Below are positions 53,225-61,980 of a stretch of 64,000 nt of DNA, one piece after another. The number at the start of each line of letters is the position of its first letter. Position 1 is the stretch's first letter. Under the pieces are notes generated by a model. That model saw nothing but the letters and a program-made list of their open reading frames with translations. It did not search any database and was not told where the DNA came from. Origin of the DNA: SXVE01 sp036388895 (GTDB lineage: Bacteria > Acidobacteriota > Blastocatellia > Pyrinomonadales > Pyrinomonadaceae); contig DASVQY010000064.1 in the NCBI GenBank assembly GCA_036388895.1, positions 127,241 to 191,240 on the forward strand. Reading direction: 5' to 3'. Made by a program: the position numbers and the translations under genes.

Positions 53225-53572
53225 ATGTTTCTTCCGGACCGTCAGCGAGTCGGACGAATTGTTTCGATAAAGGAACTTGCTGAAGTCTATAGCCTGGAAA
53301 CGAAAATTCCGATTGTCTTGCATTTTGAACCGGGAAAAGACATTTCCAAACGTCAGCCGCTAGCTCCGCCTTACAAGGATACAAAAGGCTATCCCTGGAG
53401 CTACGTCAGAGAAAATATGTCTCTTCTCGACGGTTTGCGGGAATTTCCCGAAATTATTAGCGATGGAACTCTGCCGCAAAACTTTACTTTTATTTTTGAT
53501 GATAAACAAATTCACATTTTAACTGTTGAAAAAACTGTAAATTGGTGGAAGAAAAAGATTTTGACAAAATAG
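53225..53572 (+). CDS. Hypothetical protein inside the nucleoside-uptake operon
   Basis: Start chosen at MFLPDRQRVGRIVSIKELAE (53225); an in-frame TTG at 53210 would add five residues. The 115-aa soluble protein has no signal or membrane helix (FEPGKDISKRQPLAPPYKDT; FTFIFDDKQIHILTVEKTVNWW). I do not recognise it. It lies between the binding protein and the ATPase genes, with 10 bp to the latter, so it is probably cotranscribed. Confidence 0.65.
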   Translation: MFLPDRQRVGRIVSIKELAEVYSLETKIPIVLHFEPGKDISKRQPLAPPYKDTKGYPWSYVRENMSLLDGLREFPEIISDGTLPQNFTFIFDDKQIHILTVEKTVNWWKKKILTK

Positions 53573-53582
53573 GTAATCAAAA

Positions 53583-55082
53583 ATGCTTGAACTGAAAAAT
53601 ATAACAAAAACGTTCGGCGATGTAGTTGCCAACGACGGCGTTTCGATAAAAATCGAAAAAGGCACGATTCACGCGATTGTCGGTGAAAACGGCGCGGGCA
53701 AATCTACGATTATGCGCATCGCTTACGGTTTTTACACGCCTGACGGCGGCGAAATTTTAGTTGACGGACAGCCCGCCAACATTCGTAACCCGCACGATGC
53801 AATCGCTCTTGGAATCGGTATGGTTCACCAGCATTTTATGCTCGTTGATACGATGACGGTTGCCGAAAATATTATTTTAGGCGCGGAAACCGGCGGCGCG
53901 GCTAATCTAGATCTGGAAAAGGCGAATAAAGATATTCTCGCTCTTTCCAATGAATTGCGTCTCGGCGTTAATCCCCGGGCGACGGTCGAAGAATTGTCGG
54001 TCGGAGCTCAGCAGCGCGTCGAGCTTCTCAAGGCGCTTTATCGAAACGCTCAGCTTTTGATTCTCGACGAGCCGACCGCCGTTTTAACGCCGCAGGAAAC
54101 CGAAGATTTTTTCAGTATTTTGCGCCGGATGCGCGAACAGGGAAAAACGATTGTCATTATCACGCACAAACTTGAGGAAGTTCTCGCCATTTCCGACGAC
54201 GTGACCGTGATGCGCGACGGCAAAGTCGTCGGAGAAGTGAAAACAAGCGAAACGACGGCGAAAGAATTAGCCAGAATGATTGTCGGGCGCGACGTTTTGT
54301 TAAGAGTTGAAAAAACCGACGCCATTCCCGCTGAAACGGTTTTGAATGTGCAGAATCTTATCGTAAGAAACGCACACGGCGAGGCTTTGAACGGAGTTTC
54401 CTTTAACGTTCGAGCGGGCGAAATCGTCGGCGTCGCGGGAATTGAAGGAAACGGACAAACTGAGTTAATCGAAGCGATTGCCGGTTTAACTCCGCCCGCT
54501 AATTTGAGCGGACGAATCGAGCTTTTCGGCAAAGAAATAACGTATGTCGCGGCGCGTCGGCGAAAAGAACTGGGCATCGCGCACATTCCCGAAGATCGCC
54601 ACCGGCGCGGGCTTCTTCTCGATTCGGATTTGGAAGAAAATTCGATTTTGGGCGTTCATTATCGCCCACCGGTGACTTCAGGCGGCTTTTTGAACGCAAA
54701 TTCGATTGAAACGCGAACGAAAGAAATTATCCAAAATTTTGATGTGCGTCCGCCAAACCCGGAATTAAACGCCCGCGCTTTATCGGGCGGAAATCAGCAA
54801 AAACTCATCATTGGGCGCGAATTCGAGTTGAATCCGAAGTTGCTTTTAGTTTCGCAGCCGACGCGCGGCGTTGATATCGGCGCGATTGAATTTATTCACC
54901 GCAAATTGATCGCTTTGCGCGACGCCGGAACCGCCGTTTTGCTGGTTTCTGCCGAACTCGAAGAAGTAACGGCGCTGGCGGACAGATTGCTGGTCGTCAG
55001 CAAAGGAAAAGTTGTCGGCGAAGTTGATCCGAAAACGACTTCTACCGAAGAAATCGGCTTGATGATGACGGGCGGGAATTGA
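53583..55082 (+). CDS. ABC transporter ATPase, nucleoside/sugar type (two domains)
   Basis: This 499-aa protein has two ABC domains. The first has Walker A GENGAGKST and signature LSVGAQQRVELLKAL. The second is degraded: Walker A-like GIEGNGQTELIEAIAG with signature LSGGNQQKLIIGREF. This is the RbsA/MglA-like arrangement used by nucleoside (YufO/NupO) importers that partner with BMP lipoproteins. The two permease genes expected beside it are not in the window. An intergenic repeat follows its stop. Confidence 0.92.
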   Translation: MLELKNITKTFGDVVANDGVSIKIEKGTIHAIVGENGAGKSTIMRIAYGFYTPDGGEILVDGQPANIRNPHDAIALGIGMVHQHFMLVDTMTVAENIILGAETGGAANLDLEKANKDILALSNELRLGVNPRATVEELSVGAQQRVELLKALYRNAQLLILDEPTAVLTPQETEDFFSILRRMREQGKTIVIITHKLEEVLAISDDVTVMRDGKVVGEVKTSETTAKELARMIVGRDVLLRVEKTDAIPAETVLNVQNLIVRNAHGEALNGVSFNVRAGEIVGVAGIEGNGQTELIEAIAGLTPPANLSGRIELFGKEITYVAARRRKELGIAHIPEDRHRRGLLLDSDLEENSILGVHYRPPVTSGGFLNANSIETRTKEIIQNFDVRPPNPELNARALSGGNQQKLIIGREFELNPKLLLVSQPTRGVDIGAIEFIHRKLIALRDAGTAVLLVSAELEEVTALADRLLVVSKGKVVGEVDPKTTSTEEIGLMMTGGN

Positions 55083-55084
55083 AA

Positions 55085-55219
55085 TTTTAGCCACGAACAA
55101 ACGCGAAAGGTCACGAAAACTTTTTTTAGCTACGAATTACACAAATCAGCACGAATAAAGAAAAAAAAAGCAATTTCTTTTAATATTCGTGAAAATTCGT
55201 GTAATTCGTGGCTAAAAAA
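55085..55219. repeat. Palindromic intergenic repeat, copy D
   Basis: Ends TTTTAGCCACGAA (55085-55097) and its exact complement (55205-55217) bracket the copy. A nested second left end TTTTTTAGCTACGAATTACA (from about 55123) also pairs with the same right end, so two alternative long stems are possible. It is the TAGCCACGAA variant of the same family. Confidence 0.72.
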
Positions 55220-55252
55220 TTTCTCGTTTTGCGCCTTTTGTGCCTTTTGCAG

Positions 55253-55525
55253 CTATTCTTCTTTCTTTTTGTTCCGCCGACGGTAATAAAATGTTATTCC
55301 GAGACCGAAAAAGTTATTCACCAGTAAAACTGCGTTCGTAACGGTGAAAACCCAGTTGCCTAGCAAATAGCTGTAAACCGTAAAACCGATAGAAGCGAGA
55401 ACCTGCCCGGCGAAAAGCCATTTTGATACGCCTTCGCCGGTGCCTTCTTTCCATTGTTTGTAAACCTGCTTGATGAGGGTGGCGAGCAGTATTATCGAAC
55501 TCAGCCAACCGATTATTTCCGTCAT
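55253..55525 (-). CDS. SemiSWEET/PQ-loop small membrane transporter
   Basis: This 90-aa protein has three membrane helices forming one triple-helix bundle (EIIGWLSSIILLATLIKQVYKQW; WLFAGQVLASIGFTVYSYLLG; WVFTVTNAVLLVNNFFGLGITFYY). That is the SemiSWEET topology; dimers carry sugars. The usual Pro-Gln pair reads KQ here. The substrate is unknown. Confidence 0.8.
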   Translation of the reverse strand: MTEIIGWLSSIILLATLIKQVYKQWKEGTGEGVSKWLFAGQVLASIGFTVYSYLLGNWVFTVTNAVLLVNNFFGLGITFYYRRRNKKKEE

Positions 55526-55598
55526 ACTTTAAAATGTAAAACGGATAACGAAAAAAGGAAAACATCAAATTTCAATTGTCCATAATCCATTTTACATT

Positions 55599-56837
55599 TT
55601 ACATTTTCACAACAGCTTGGGGCGCATGCAAATTGAATAAATTCTTCATTTTTTCGACCGCTTTTTGAAGGTTTCCCATCGAAGTCGCGTATGAAAGCCG
55701 CAAAAATCCTTCCGCGCCGAAACCCGCGCCGTCCGTCACAACAACCTGCGCTTCGTTTAATAAATATTCGGCGACATCGGCGGATGTTTTGAATTTATCG
55801 CCGAGCATTCCGCGCACGTCCAAAAAAGCGTAAAAAGCGCCTTCCGGCTGCGAGCATTTCGTTTTTTCGATTTCGCAAAGTGCCGGAATCAGCCATTTGC
55901 GGCGACGATCATATTCGGCGAGCATCGCGCCGACCGCTTCCATAGATTCTTCGCGTCTCTGCAACGCCTCAGCGCAGGCGTATTGCACGAAGCTCGTCGG
56001 GTGCGTCGCGGAATGGCTTTGAAGTTTAACCATCGCTTTCGTCCATTCTTCGCTGGCAATCGTGTAGCCGATGCGCCAGCCGGTCATCGCGTAAGTTTTT
56101 GAAAACGAACCGGCGACGCAGACGAACTTTCGCAGTTCGGTCGGCAATACAGCCGAAGTAAAAACTTTTGCCGGCGGATACGCGAAAAACAAATAACATT
56201 CGTCGGTTAAAACGTAAACGTTTTTTTCCGCACAAACCTCGACAATTTTTCGCATTTCTTCGGCTGGAACGACGCGCCCGGTCGGATTGTTCGGGGAGTT
56301 GATAATTAAAATTTTCGTTTTGTCGGTGATTGAGTCTTTGACCTGTTCGGCGGTTAACTGAAAGTCTGTTTCTTCGGTTTCGATATAAACGCTGTTGGCG
56401 CGGCAAAAAGTGGCTATTTCGGGGAAAGTTACCCAGTAAGGTTTGGGAATCAAAACATCATCGTCGGGATTCAAGATTGTGCAGGCGGCGTTAAAAAGCG
56501 CTTGTTTTCCGCCGCACGATGCCGCAACTTCGGACGGTGCAAATGAAGCGCCGAATTGTTCGTAGTAAAAATCGACGATTGATTCCTGAAAAGTTTTCAT
56601 TCCGGCGCTCGGCGTGTACTTCGTCAAGCCTTTGTGCAAACCTTCGATTGCCAGATCCACAATAAATTTCGGTGTCGGAAAATCAGGCTCGCCGACCGTC
56701 AAATCGAGAACGTCCAAGCCCTGCTCGCGCATCTGCGCGGCTGTCTGCGCGGCTTTCAACGTTGACGAAGCGCGCATTTCGGCAACATTTTCGGAAACGG
56801 GAAACGAAGATTTTGCGGCGTGATTTTCTGTTTTCAT
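55599..56837 (-). CDS. PLP-dependent class I/II aminotransferase
   Basis: This 412-aa fold type I aminotransferase resembles bacterial aspartate aminotransferases. Features are LDLTVGEPDFPTPKFI, SCGGKQALFNA, INSPNNPTGRVV, TDECYLFF and the PLP lysine in GSFSKTYAMTGWRIGYT. The conserved C-terminal arginine probably lies in the LRLSYATS segment. Aspartate/oxaloacetate is the likely pair, but other 2-oxo acids are possible. Confidence 0.9.
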   Translation of the reverse strand: MKTENHAAKSSFPVSENVAEMRASSTLKAAQTAAQMREQGLDVLDLTVGEPDFPTPKFIVDLAIEGLHKGLTKYTPSAGMKTFQESIVDFYYEQFGASFAPSEVAASCGGKQALFNAACTILNPDDDVLIPKPYWVTFPEIATFCRANSVYIETEETDFQLTAEQVKDSITDKTKILIINSPNNPTGRVVPAEEMRKIVEVCAEKNVYVLTDECYLFFAYPPAKVFTSAVLPTELRKFVCVAGSFSKTYAMTGWRIGYTIASEEWTKAMVKLQSHSATHPTSFVQYACAEALQRREESMEAVGAMLAEYDRRRKWLIPALCEIEKTKCSQPEGAFYAFLDVRGMLGDKFKTSADVAEYLLNEAQVVVTDGAGFGAEGFLRLSYATSMGNLQKAVEKMKNLFNLHAPQAVVKM

Positions 56838-56954
56838 AATTTTTTTCGATCCGAAATTTTCGAACTTTAAGAATTATCGCCGAATAACAAATTAAATACA
56901 AAAAATAAAATTAAAATGGGGAATTCATATGTTTTCAGAAATTTACAAAGCCTT

Positions 56955-57332
56955 TCAGACGGATTCTAAAAACTCGACGCGATTTCCGAACGGATCGCGA
57001 AACTCGAAACGATTGCAGCCGGGAATTGGAACGCCTTCGATGATTTTTACGCCGTAATTTTCCAGTTTTTCGCGCCATGCCTGCAAATTTTCGACTTCGT
57101 ATGCGAGATGCGCTTTTGTTTTTGTGCGGTCGAAATCGTTTTCCGTTCCGACATGAATTTGAAAATCGCCGAGCCGCATCCAGAAGCCGCCGCGCCCGTG
57201 TAAAGACTCGGGTTTCGGAATTTCCGTTAAACCTAAAAAATCGCAGTAAAACTTTCTAGCTTCCGCTTCAGCGCTTTTCGGGATTGTAATTTGCGCGTGC
57301 TGAACTTTCAGAATTAAAGGGGTTTTTATCAT
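56955..57332 (-). CDS. VOC-family (glyoxalase-like) protein
   Basis: This 125-aa single vicinal-oxygen-chelate unit has two beta-alpha-beta-beta-beta halves: LKVQHAQITIPKSAEAEARKFYCDFLGL and HLAYEVENLQAWREKLENYGV, ending FEFRDPFGNRVEFLE. His14 and a terminal Glu may chelate metal. Function (glyoxalase, resistance or dioxygenase-like) cannot be fixed. Its ATG overlaps the coaD stop (ATGA), so the genes are coupled. Confidence 0.88.
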   Translation of the reverse strand: MIKTPLILKVQHAQITIPKSAEAEARKFYCDFLGLTEIPKPESLHGRGGFWMRLGDFQIHVGTENDFDRTKTKAHLAYEVENLQAWREKLENYGVKIIEGVPIPGCNRFEFRDPFGNRVEFLESV

Positions 57333-57832
57333 TTATTGCTGTTTAGTTTTTCGCGCATTCTCGCTTCAATCATTTCCGGCACAAGACCTTCGACGCGTCC
57401 GCCGAGCGTGAAAACCTGTTTTATCAAATTTGAGCTGACGTAGGAATATTCTTCCGCCGCCATCAAAAAAACCGTTTCGATTTCCGGTTCTAAGCGCCGG
57501 TTCATCAATGCCATTCGCAATTCGTATTCGTAATCGGAAACGGCGCGAATGCCCCGCACAATCGCCGTCGCGTTTTTTCTTTTCGCGTAATCGGCGGTCA
57601 AACCGGAAAAACTGTCAACGAGCAAACGGCAATCGCCCGAATCAACTTCGAGCAAAGTTTTTTCGATCATCGCACAGCGTTCTTCGGGCGAAAACATCGG
57701 ATGTTTTTCGGGATTATTAAGCACGGCGATAATGATTTCATCGAACAAGTCAACGCTGCGCCGGATGACATCGAGATGTCCCATCGTCAAAGGATCGAAT
57801 GAGCCGGGAAAGATTGCGCGACGAAGATTCAT
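57329..57832 (-). CDS. coaD: Phosphopantetheine adenylyltransferase
   Basis: CoaD makes dephospho-CoA from phosphopantetheine and ATP, the fourth step of CoA synthesis. The 167-aa protein has the nucleotidyltransferase TxGH motif (FPGSFDPLTMGHLDVIRRS), VRGIRAVSDYEYELRMALMNRRL and EYSYVSSNLIKQVFTLGG, all family hallmarks. It is overlapped by the downstream VOC gene. Confidence 0.96.
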   Translation of the reverse strand: MNLRRAIFPGSFDPLTMGHLDVIRRSVDLFDEIIIAVLNNPEKHPMFSPEERCAMIEKTLLEVDSGDCRLLVDSFSGLTADYAKRKNATAIVRGIRAVSDYEYELRMALMNRRLEPEIETVFLMAAEEYSYVSSNLIKQVFTLGGRVEGLVPEMIEARMREKLNSNK

Positions 57833-58046
57833 TTGCTGTTTATTGTGTACCTAAAGACAGCTTAATAATAAATGATAAACGGCAAATGATAAATGTTGGA
57901 TTAAATAAGTTTGTAATAAAAATGTAAAATAGACCGGGTGCATTGCCCAAATTACCAAAAAGGCGAAAAATGAGTTATATTCTAATATTTCGCAAATGAA
58001 CGGCGATTCATTTTAATTAACAACGGAGAAATACCGGAACTCTCGA

Positions 58047-58721
58047 ATGAAAAAGAACGGACAGGCGGCGGCATTTTACGATTTGGAAGGAACTCTTCTC
58101 AGCACGAATCTCGTGCACACGCTTGCATTTTACGCGCGGCGTCAGCAGGGCATATTTAAAACGGTGAAAAAATCCGTTGGCACTTTGGCTAAACTGCCGC
58201 TTTTCGGCGCGACGGATTTATATTCGCGCAACGTTTTCAACGAATTTTTTTTCCAGAGCTACAAAGGCGAATCAGCCGACCGTCTGCGTTTTTTTTCGGA
58301 AGAGTTGTTTGAAGACGTTTTAAAACCGGCGATTTACCCGGGCACAAAAGAATTGATCGCACAGTCGAAAAAAATCGGGCAGCGGCAAATCGTTATAACC
58401 GGCGCGCTCGATTTTACGATTGAGAAATTGATGGATTACTTGGAAATTGACGATTACAAAGCGAATCGTCTGGAATTTGTGAACGGTTATGCGACCGGCA
58501 GAATTTTGCCGCCCGTGATGGCATCGGCGACTAAAGCGAAATGGATGCGCGAATACGCCGAGAAAAACAATATAAACTTAAGCGAATCATACGCTTATTC
58601 CGACTCGATTTCCGATTTGCCGATGCTTTCGATTGTCGGGCATCCGGTCGCAGTAAACCCGGATTTTCGTTTGAAACAAACCGCCATGCAGCACGATTGG
58701 GCGATTTTGAATCTGAAGTAA
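58047..58721 (+). CDS. HAD-IB family phosphatase (SerB-like)
   Basis: This 224-aa HAD hydrolase has motif I at D12-LEGTL, with the second acid replaced by Glu14 (DxE instead of DxD). Motif II lies in IVITGALDFT (Thr), and motif III is YSDSISDLPML. The IB-type cap and C-terminal GHPVAVNPDFRL segment match the group often found with fatty acyl reductases and acyltransferases. It starts the cluster that ends with the acyl-CoA reductase; phosphate removal from a lipid precursor is inferred. Confidence 0.85.
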   Translation: MKKNGQAAAFYDLEGTLLSTNLVHTLAFYARRQQGIFKTVKKSVGTLAKLPLFGATDLYSRNVFNEFFFQSYKGESADRLRFFSEELFEDVLKPAIYPGTKELIAQSKKIGQRQIVITGALDFTIEKLMDYLEIDDYKANRLEFVNGYATGRILPPVMASATKAKWMREYAEKNNINLSESYAYSDSISDLPMLSIVGHPVAVNPDFRLKQTAMQHDWAILNLK

Positions 58722-58722
58722 A

Positions 58723-59706
58723 ATGTTGAAAGTGAAAAGAAAGTTATTAAAACGAAAAACTGTCTTCGTCGCTTTATTCTTGTTGTTTGCCGCCGTTTTA
58801 TTTGCGCAAACTCAGAACACGGCAAAGAAGGCGTCGGTCGCGCCGAAATCAAAAATAATAAACGCCGAACGATTGCTCGCGGATGTCAAAACGCTTTCAT
58901 CCGACGAGATGAAAGGTCGAAATTCCGGTTCGCCGGAAATCATCAAAGCGCGTGATTACGTCGTAAAAAGATTCAAAGAAACGGGGGTGAAGCAGCTCCG
59001 CGATTCGTATCTACAGGAATTTGGTTTTAAAGATAGGCGAAGTTCTGAAACCATCAAAGGGGCGAACGTTTTCGGAATTATTAAAGGAAAGAAAAATCCC
59101 GAAAAATACATTATCGTAACCGCGCATTACGATCATGTCGGCGTAGAAAAGGGCGAAATTTACAACGGCGCGGACGATAATGCTTCGGGCACGGCGGCGC
59201 TTTTTGCGATTGCCGAGTATTTCGAGAAAAACCGCCCGTCGAATTCGCTAATTTTCGTTGCGTTTGACGCCGAAGAAAAAGGCTTACAGGGAAGTCGTCA
59301 TTTCGTCGCGAATCTGCCCGTGAAAAAAGAATCGGTTTTGCTTAACGTCAATATGGATATGGTTTCGCGCAGCGACCGCAACGAACTGTACGCGGCTGGA
59401 GCTTTTCATTATCCGTTTTTGAAGTCGCATCTTTTAGCAGCACAAAAAAATGCGCCGATCAAATTATTGCTCGGACATGATGATCCGAAATTAGGACATA
59501 ACGACTGGACTTCGCAATCAGACCAAGCCGCGTTTCATAAAGAAAAAATTCCGTTCGTCTATTTCGGCGTCGAAGATCACGCGGACTATCATAAACCGAC
59601 AGACGATTTTCAAAATATTACGCAGGAATTTTACGTCGGCGCGGTCGAAACGATTTTAGCGGCAATAAAAACTTTTGATAAAAACTTGCCGCAGTCCGAA
59701 AAATAA
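58723..59706 (+). CDS. Secreted M28-family metallopeptidase
   Basis: The start is 1 nt after the HAD gene stop. An N-terminal basic region and signal (FVALFLLFAAVLFAQTQ) precede an M28 aminopeptidase-like domain: IIVTAHYDHVGV (zinc His), YNGADDNASGTAALFAIAEYF (Asp ligand), FVAFDAEEKGLQGSRHFV (catalytic Glu and ligand) and NVNMDMVSRS. Two-zinc peptidase chemistry is expected. Substrates are unknown; it probably acts outside the cytoplasm. Confidence 0.92.
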   Translation: MLKVKRKLLKRKTVFVALFLLFAAVLFAQTQNTAKKASVAPKSKIINAERLLADVKTLSSDEMKGRNSGSPEIIKARDYVVKRFKETGVKQLRDSYLQEFGFKDRRSSETIKGANVFGIIKGKKNPEKYIIVTAHYDHVGVEKGEIYNGADDNASGTAALFAIAEYFEKNRPSNSLIFVAFDAEEKGLQGSRHFVANLPVKKESVLLNVNMDMVSRSDRNELYAAGAFHYPFLKSHLLAAQKNAPIKLLLGHDDPKLGHNDWTSQSDQAAFHKEKIPFVYFGVEDHADYHKPTDDFQNITQEFYVGAVETILAAIKTFDKNLPQSEK

Positions 59707-59748
59707 AAAATCGACACGCGTTAATTAAACAAAACTTAGAACAATAAA

Positions 59749-61350
59749 ATGGCACTTCAACTTAGAAGAAAAACACACGAATCAATCGTTTACATTGACC
59801 GCGACAGCGCGCCGCGAATTATGCCTTTCGGTGAGGATTTTATTTTGGAAGACATCCCGGTCGGTACGCGCGTGATTTATCCGAATCCGCCGATTAAAGG
59901 CTTGCCGAATCGTGAAGCCGCCATACGTTATGCGGTGAATCATCCGATTGACGCGAAACCGCTTTACGCGCAGCTCGAGCCGGGAATGCGCGTGACGATT
60001 GCAATGGACGATATTTCGCTGCCTTTACCGCCGATGCAGACGCCGGATTTGCGGCAGACGATGCTTGAAGTCGTTCTGGATATGTGTGCGGCAAACGGCG
60101 TTGACGACATTCATTTAATTGTCGCCAACAGTTTGCACCGAAAAATGACCGCTTGGGAAATGGAGCGAATGGTCGGCTCGAAGATTTTTAACGAATATTA
60201 TCCAGATCGTTTTTATAATCACGATGCCGAGGACGACGAAAATTTAATTACTTTGGGACACACGCGGCATAATGAACCGCTTCGGGTAAATCGTCGCGCC
60301 ATCGAAAGCGATATTTTGATTTATTTGAACATCAATCTTGTACCGATGGACGGCGGTCATAAATCGGTCGCAGTGGGTCTTTGCGATTACGAAAGTTTGC
60401 GCGCCCATCACGAACCGCAGACGATTCGCGATTCGCATTCGTATATGGATCCGCCTGCGTCTGAACTCAATCACAAAGTCATTCGTCTCGGCAAACTGGT
60501 TGACGAGCAATGCAATGTCTTTCACATTGAAACTGCGATTAACAATCGAATGTTTCCCGAAGGCTATGATATTTTGACCAGAAACGAGGACGAATTTTCG
60601 TTTATGGACAGAATGAAATGGGAAGCGATGAAGCGTACGTTTTCAAAACTTCCGCGCGGCGCGAGAAGAAAAATGCTGCACGCGATTCCGGCGCAATACG
60701 AATTAATCGGCTGTTTTGCCGGAGAAACGGAGAAAGTTCACGAAAAGATTCTCGAACTTAATTACAGGCAATACGAAATTCCGGTCAAAGGTCAGTGCGA
60801 TATTATGATCACGGGAATTCCGGATATTTCGCCGTATAATGTCTATTCAGCATTGAACCCACTTTTAGTGCAAGTGATGGCGCTTGGCTATCACTTTAAT
60901 ATGTTTCGCAATAAACCTTTGTTAAGAAAGGGCGGAGTAATGATTATTACGCATCCGTGTTTCGATGAGTTCGACCATAATTTTCATCCGAGCTATATCG
61001 AATTTTTTCATCGCCTTTTGCCTGAATCGCGCGACGCTTTTTATCTGCGCGACAAATACGAGCGCGAGTTTGCTGAAAATCCTGCTTATGTAGAAATGTA
61101 CCGGCGCGGCAACGCTTATCACGGCGCGCACCCGTTTTTTATGTGGTACTGGGGCGAAAACGGTCGCCAGCACGTCGGTAAAGTCATCGTCGCGGGCGCA
61201 GAAAATGCTCACGTTCCCGAAATTTTAGGCTGGGAGCGTGCAGATAATTTGACAGAAGCGATTGCGATGGCGCGAAATTATATGGGCAGAAATGCAGAAA
61301 TAACGATGCTTCATCAACCAATGATAGGTTTATGTAATGTGACTGATTAA
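59749..61350 (+). CDS. LarA-like (DUF2088) protein
   Basis: This 533-aa protein is longer than typical LarA (about 420-430 aa). It has the N-terminal DUF2088 elements MRVTIAMDDISLPLPP, HLIVANSLHRKMTAWE and NHDAEDDENLITLGHTRHNEPLRVNRRAI. LarA racemises lactate using a nickel-pincer nucleotide cofactor. The region of the second active-site histidine reads LVPMDGGHKSVAVG instead of the PHxxxGxSGGxK pattern, while the lysine and a later histidine pair (RAHHEP) remain. It is therefore probably a related racemase or epimerase, or a non-lactate enzyme. No larB/larC/larE lies nearby. Confidence 0.82.
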   Translation: MALQLRRKTHESIVYIDRDSAPRIMPFGEDFILEDIPVGTRVIYPNPPIKGLPNREAAIRYAVNHPIDAKPLYAQLEPGMRVTIAMDDISLPLPPMQTPDLRQTMLEVVLDMCAANGVDDIHLIVANSLHRKMTAWEMERMVGSKIFNEYYPDRFYNHDAEDDENLITLGHTRHNEPLRVNRRAIESDILIYLNINLVPMDGGHKSVAVGLCDYESLRAHHEPQTIRDSHSYMDPPASELNHKVIRLGKLVDEQCNVFHIETAINNRMFPEGYDILTRNEDEFSFMDRMKWEAMKRTFSKLPRGARRKMLHAIPAQYELIGCFAGETEKVHEKILELNYRQYEIPVKGQCDIMITGIPDISPYNVYSALNPLLVQVMALGYHFNMFRNKPLLRKGGVMIITHPCFDEFDHNFHPSYIEFFHRLLPESRDAFYLRDKYEREFAENPAYVEMYRRGNAYHGAHPFFMWYWGENGRQHVGKVIVAGAENAHVPEILGWERADNLTEAIAMARNYMGRNAEITMLHQPMIGLCNVTD

Positions 61351-61351
61351 A

Positions 61352-61807
61352 ATGGAAGCCATAATTTTTGTTGGCATACAAGGCACGGGAAAATCTACCT
61401 TTTACAAAGAAAGATTTTTCGACACTCACATTCGCGTCAATCTCGATATGGTGAGGACAAAGCATCGGGAAAAATTAATTCTTGAAGCGTGTCTTGAAGC
61501 CAAGCAAAAATTTGTTGTTGATAAAATGAATGTAACCTGCGAAGAACGCGCAAGGTACATCGAAAAAGCAAAAATATACGGCTTTAAAGTCGCCGGTTAT
61601 TATTTTAATTCAAATTTGAAGAAAGCTCTCGAACGCAATGGTCGGCGAACGGGCAGAGCTAGAGTTCCTGATAAGGGACTTTTTGATGCTTTTAAAAGAT
61701 TGCAAATTCCTGCATACAAAGAAGGCTTTGACGAGCTTTTCTATGTTTGGATTAGCGACGAAAATCAGTTTGTCGTGAAAAGTTGGAACGAGCCGCAAGT
61801 GCATTGA
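61352..61807 (+). CDS. P-loop kinase (polynucleotide-kinase-like)
   Basis: This 151-aa single-domain protein starts 2 nt after the LarA-like stop. It carries Walker A GIQGTGKST at residues 8-16, VNLDMVRTKHRE and VVDKMNVTCEERARYIEKAKIYGFKVAGYYF, and the lid-like RTGRARVPDKGLFDAFKRLQIP. This pattern matches the kinase half of PNKP-like proteins. The phosphate acceptor is unknown. Confidence 0.82.
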   Translation: MEAIIFVGIQGTGKSTFYKERFFDTHIRVNLDMVRTKHREKLILEACLEAKQKFVVDKMNVTCEERARYIEKAKIYGFKVAGYYFNSNLKKALERNGRRTGRARVPDKGLFDAFKRLQIPAYKEGFDELFYVWISDENQFVVKSWNEPQVH

Positions 61808-61980
61808 TTGCGGAAAGGTTTTAGCAAAGCGCAGATGTATTAAAATTGATTACGAAAATCCTATTTGCGACGAATTTGGGGATTTTATTAGAAGCTAATT
61901 GTGATAAAAGTCCTCAAACACAAAACTTGAAAACTAACGGGCTTTTTTATGCAGTTCAAAATTCAGTAGAGGAGGTTTTT

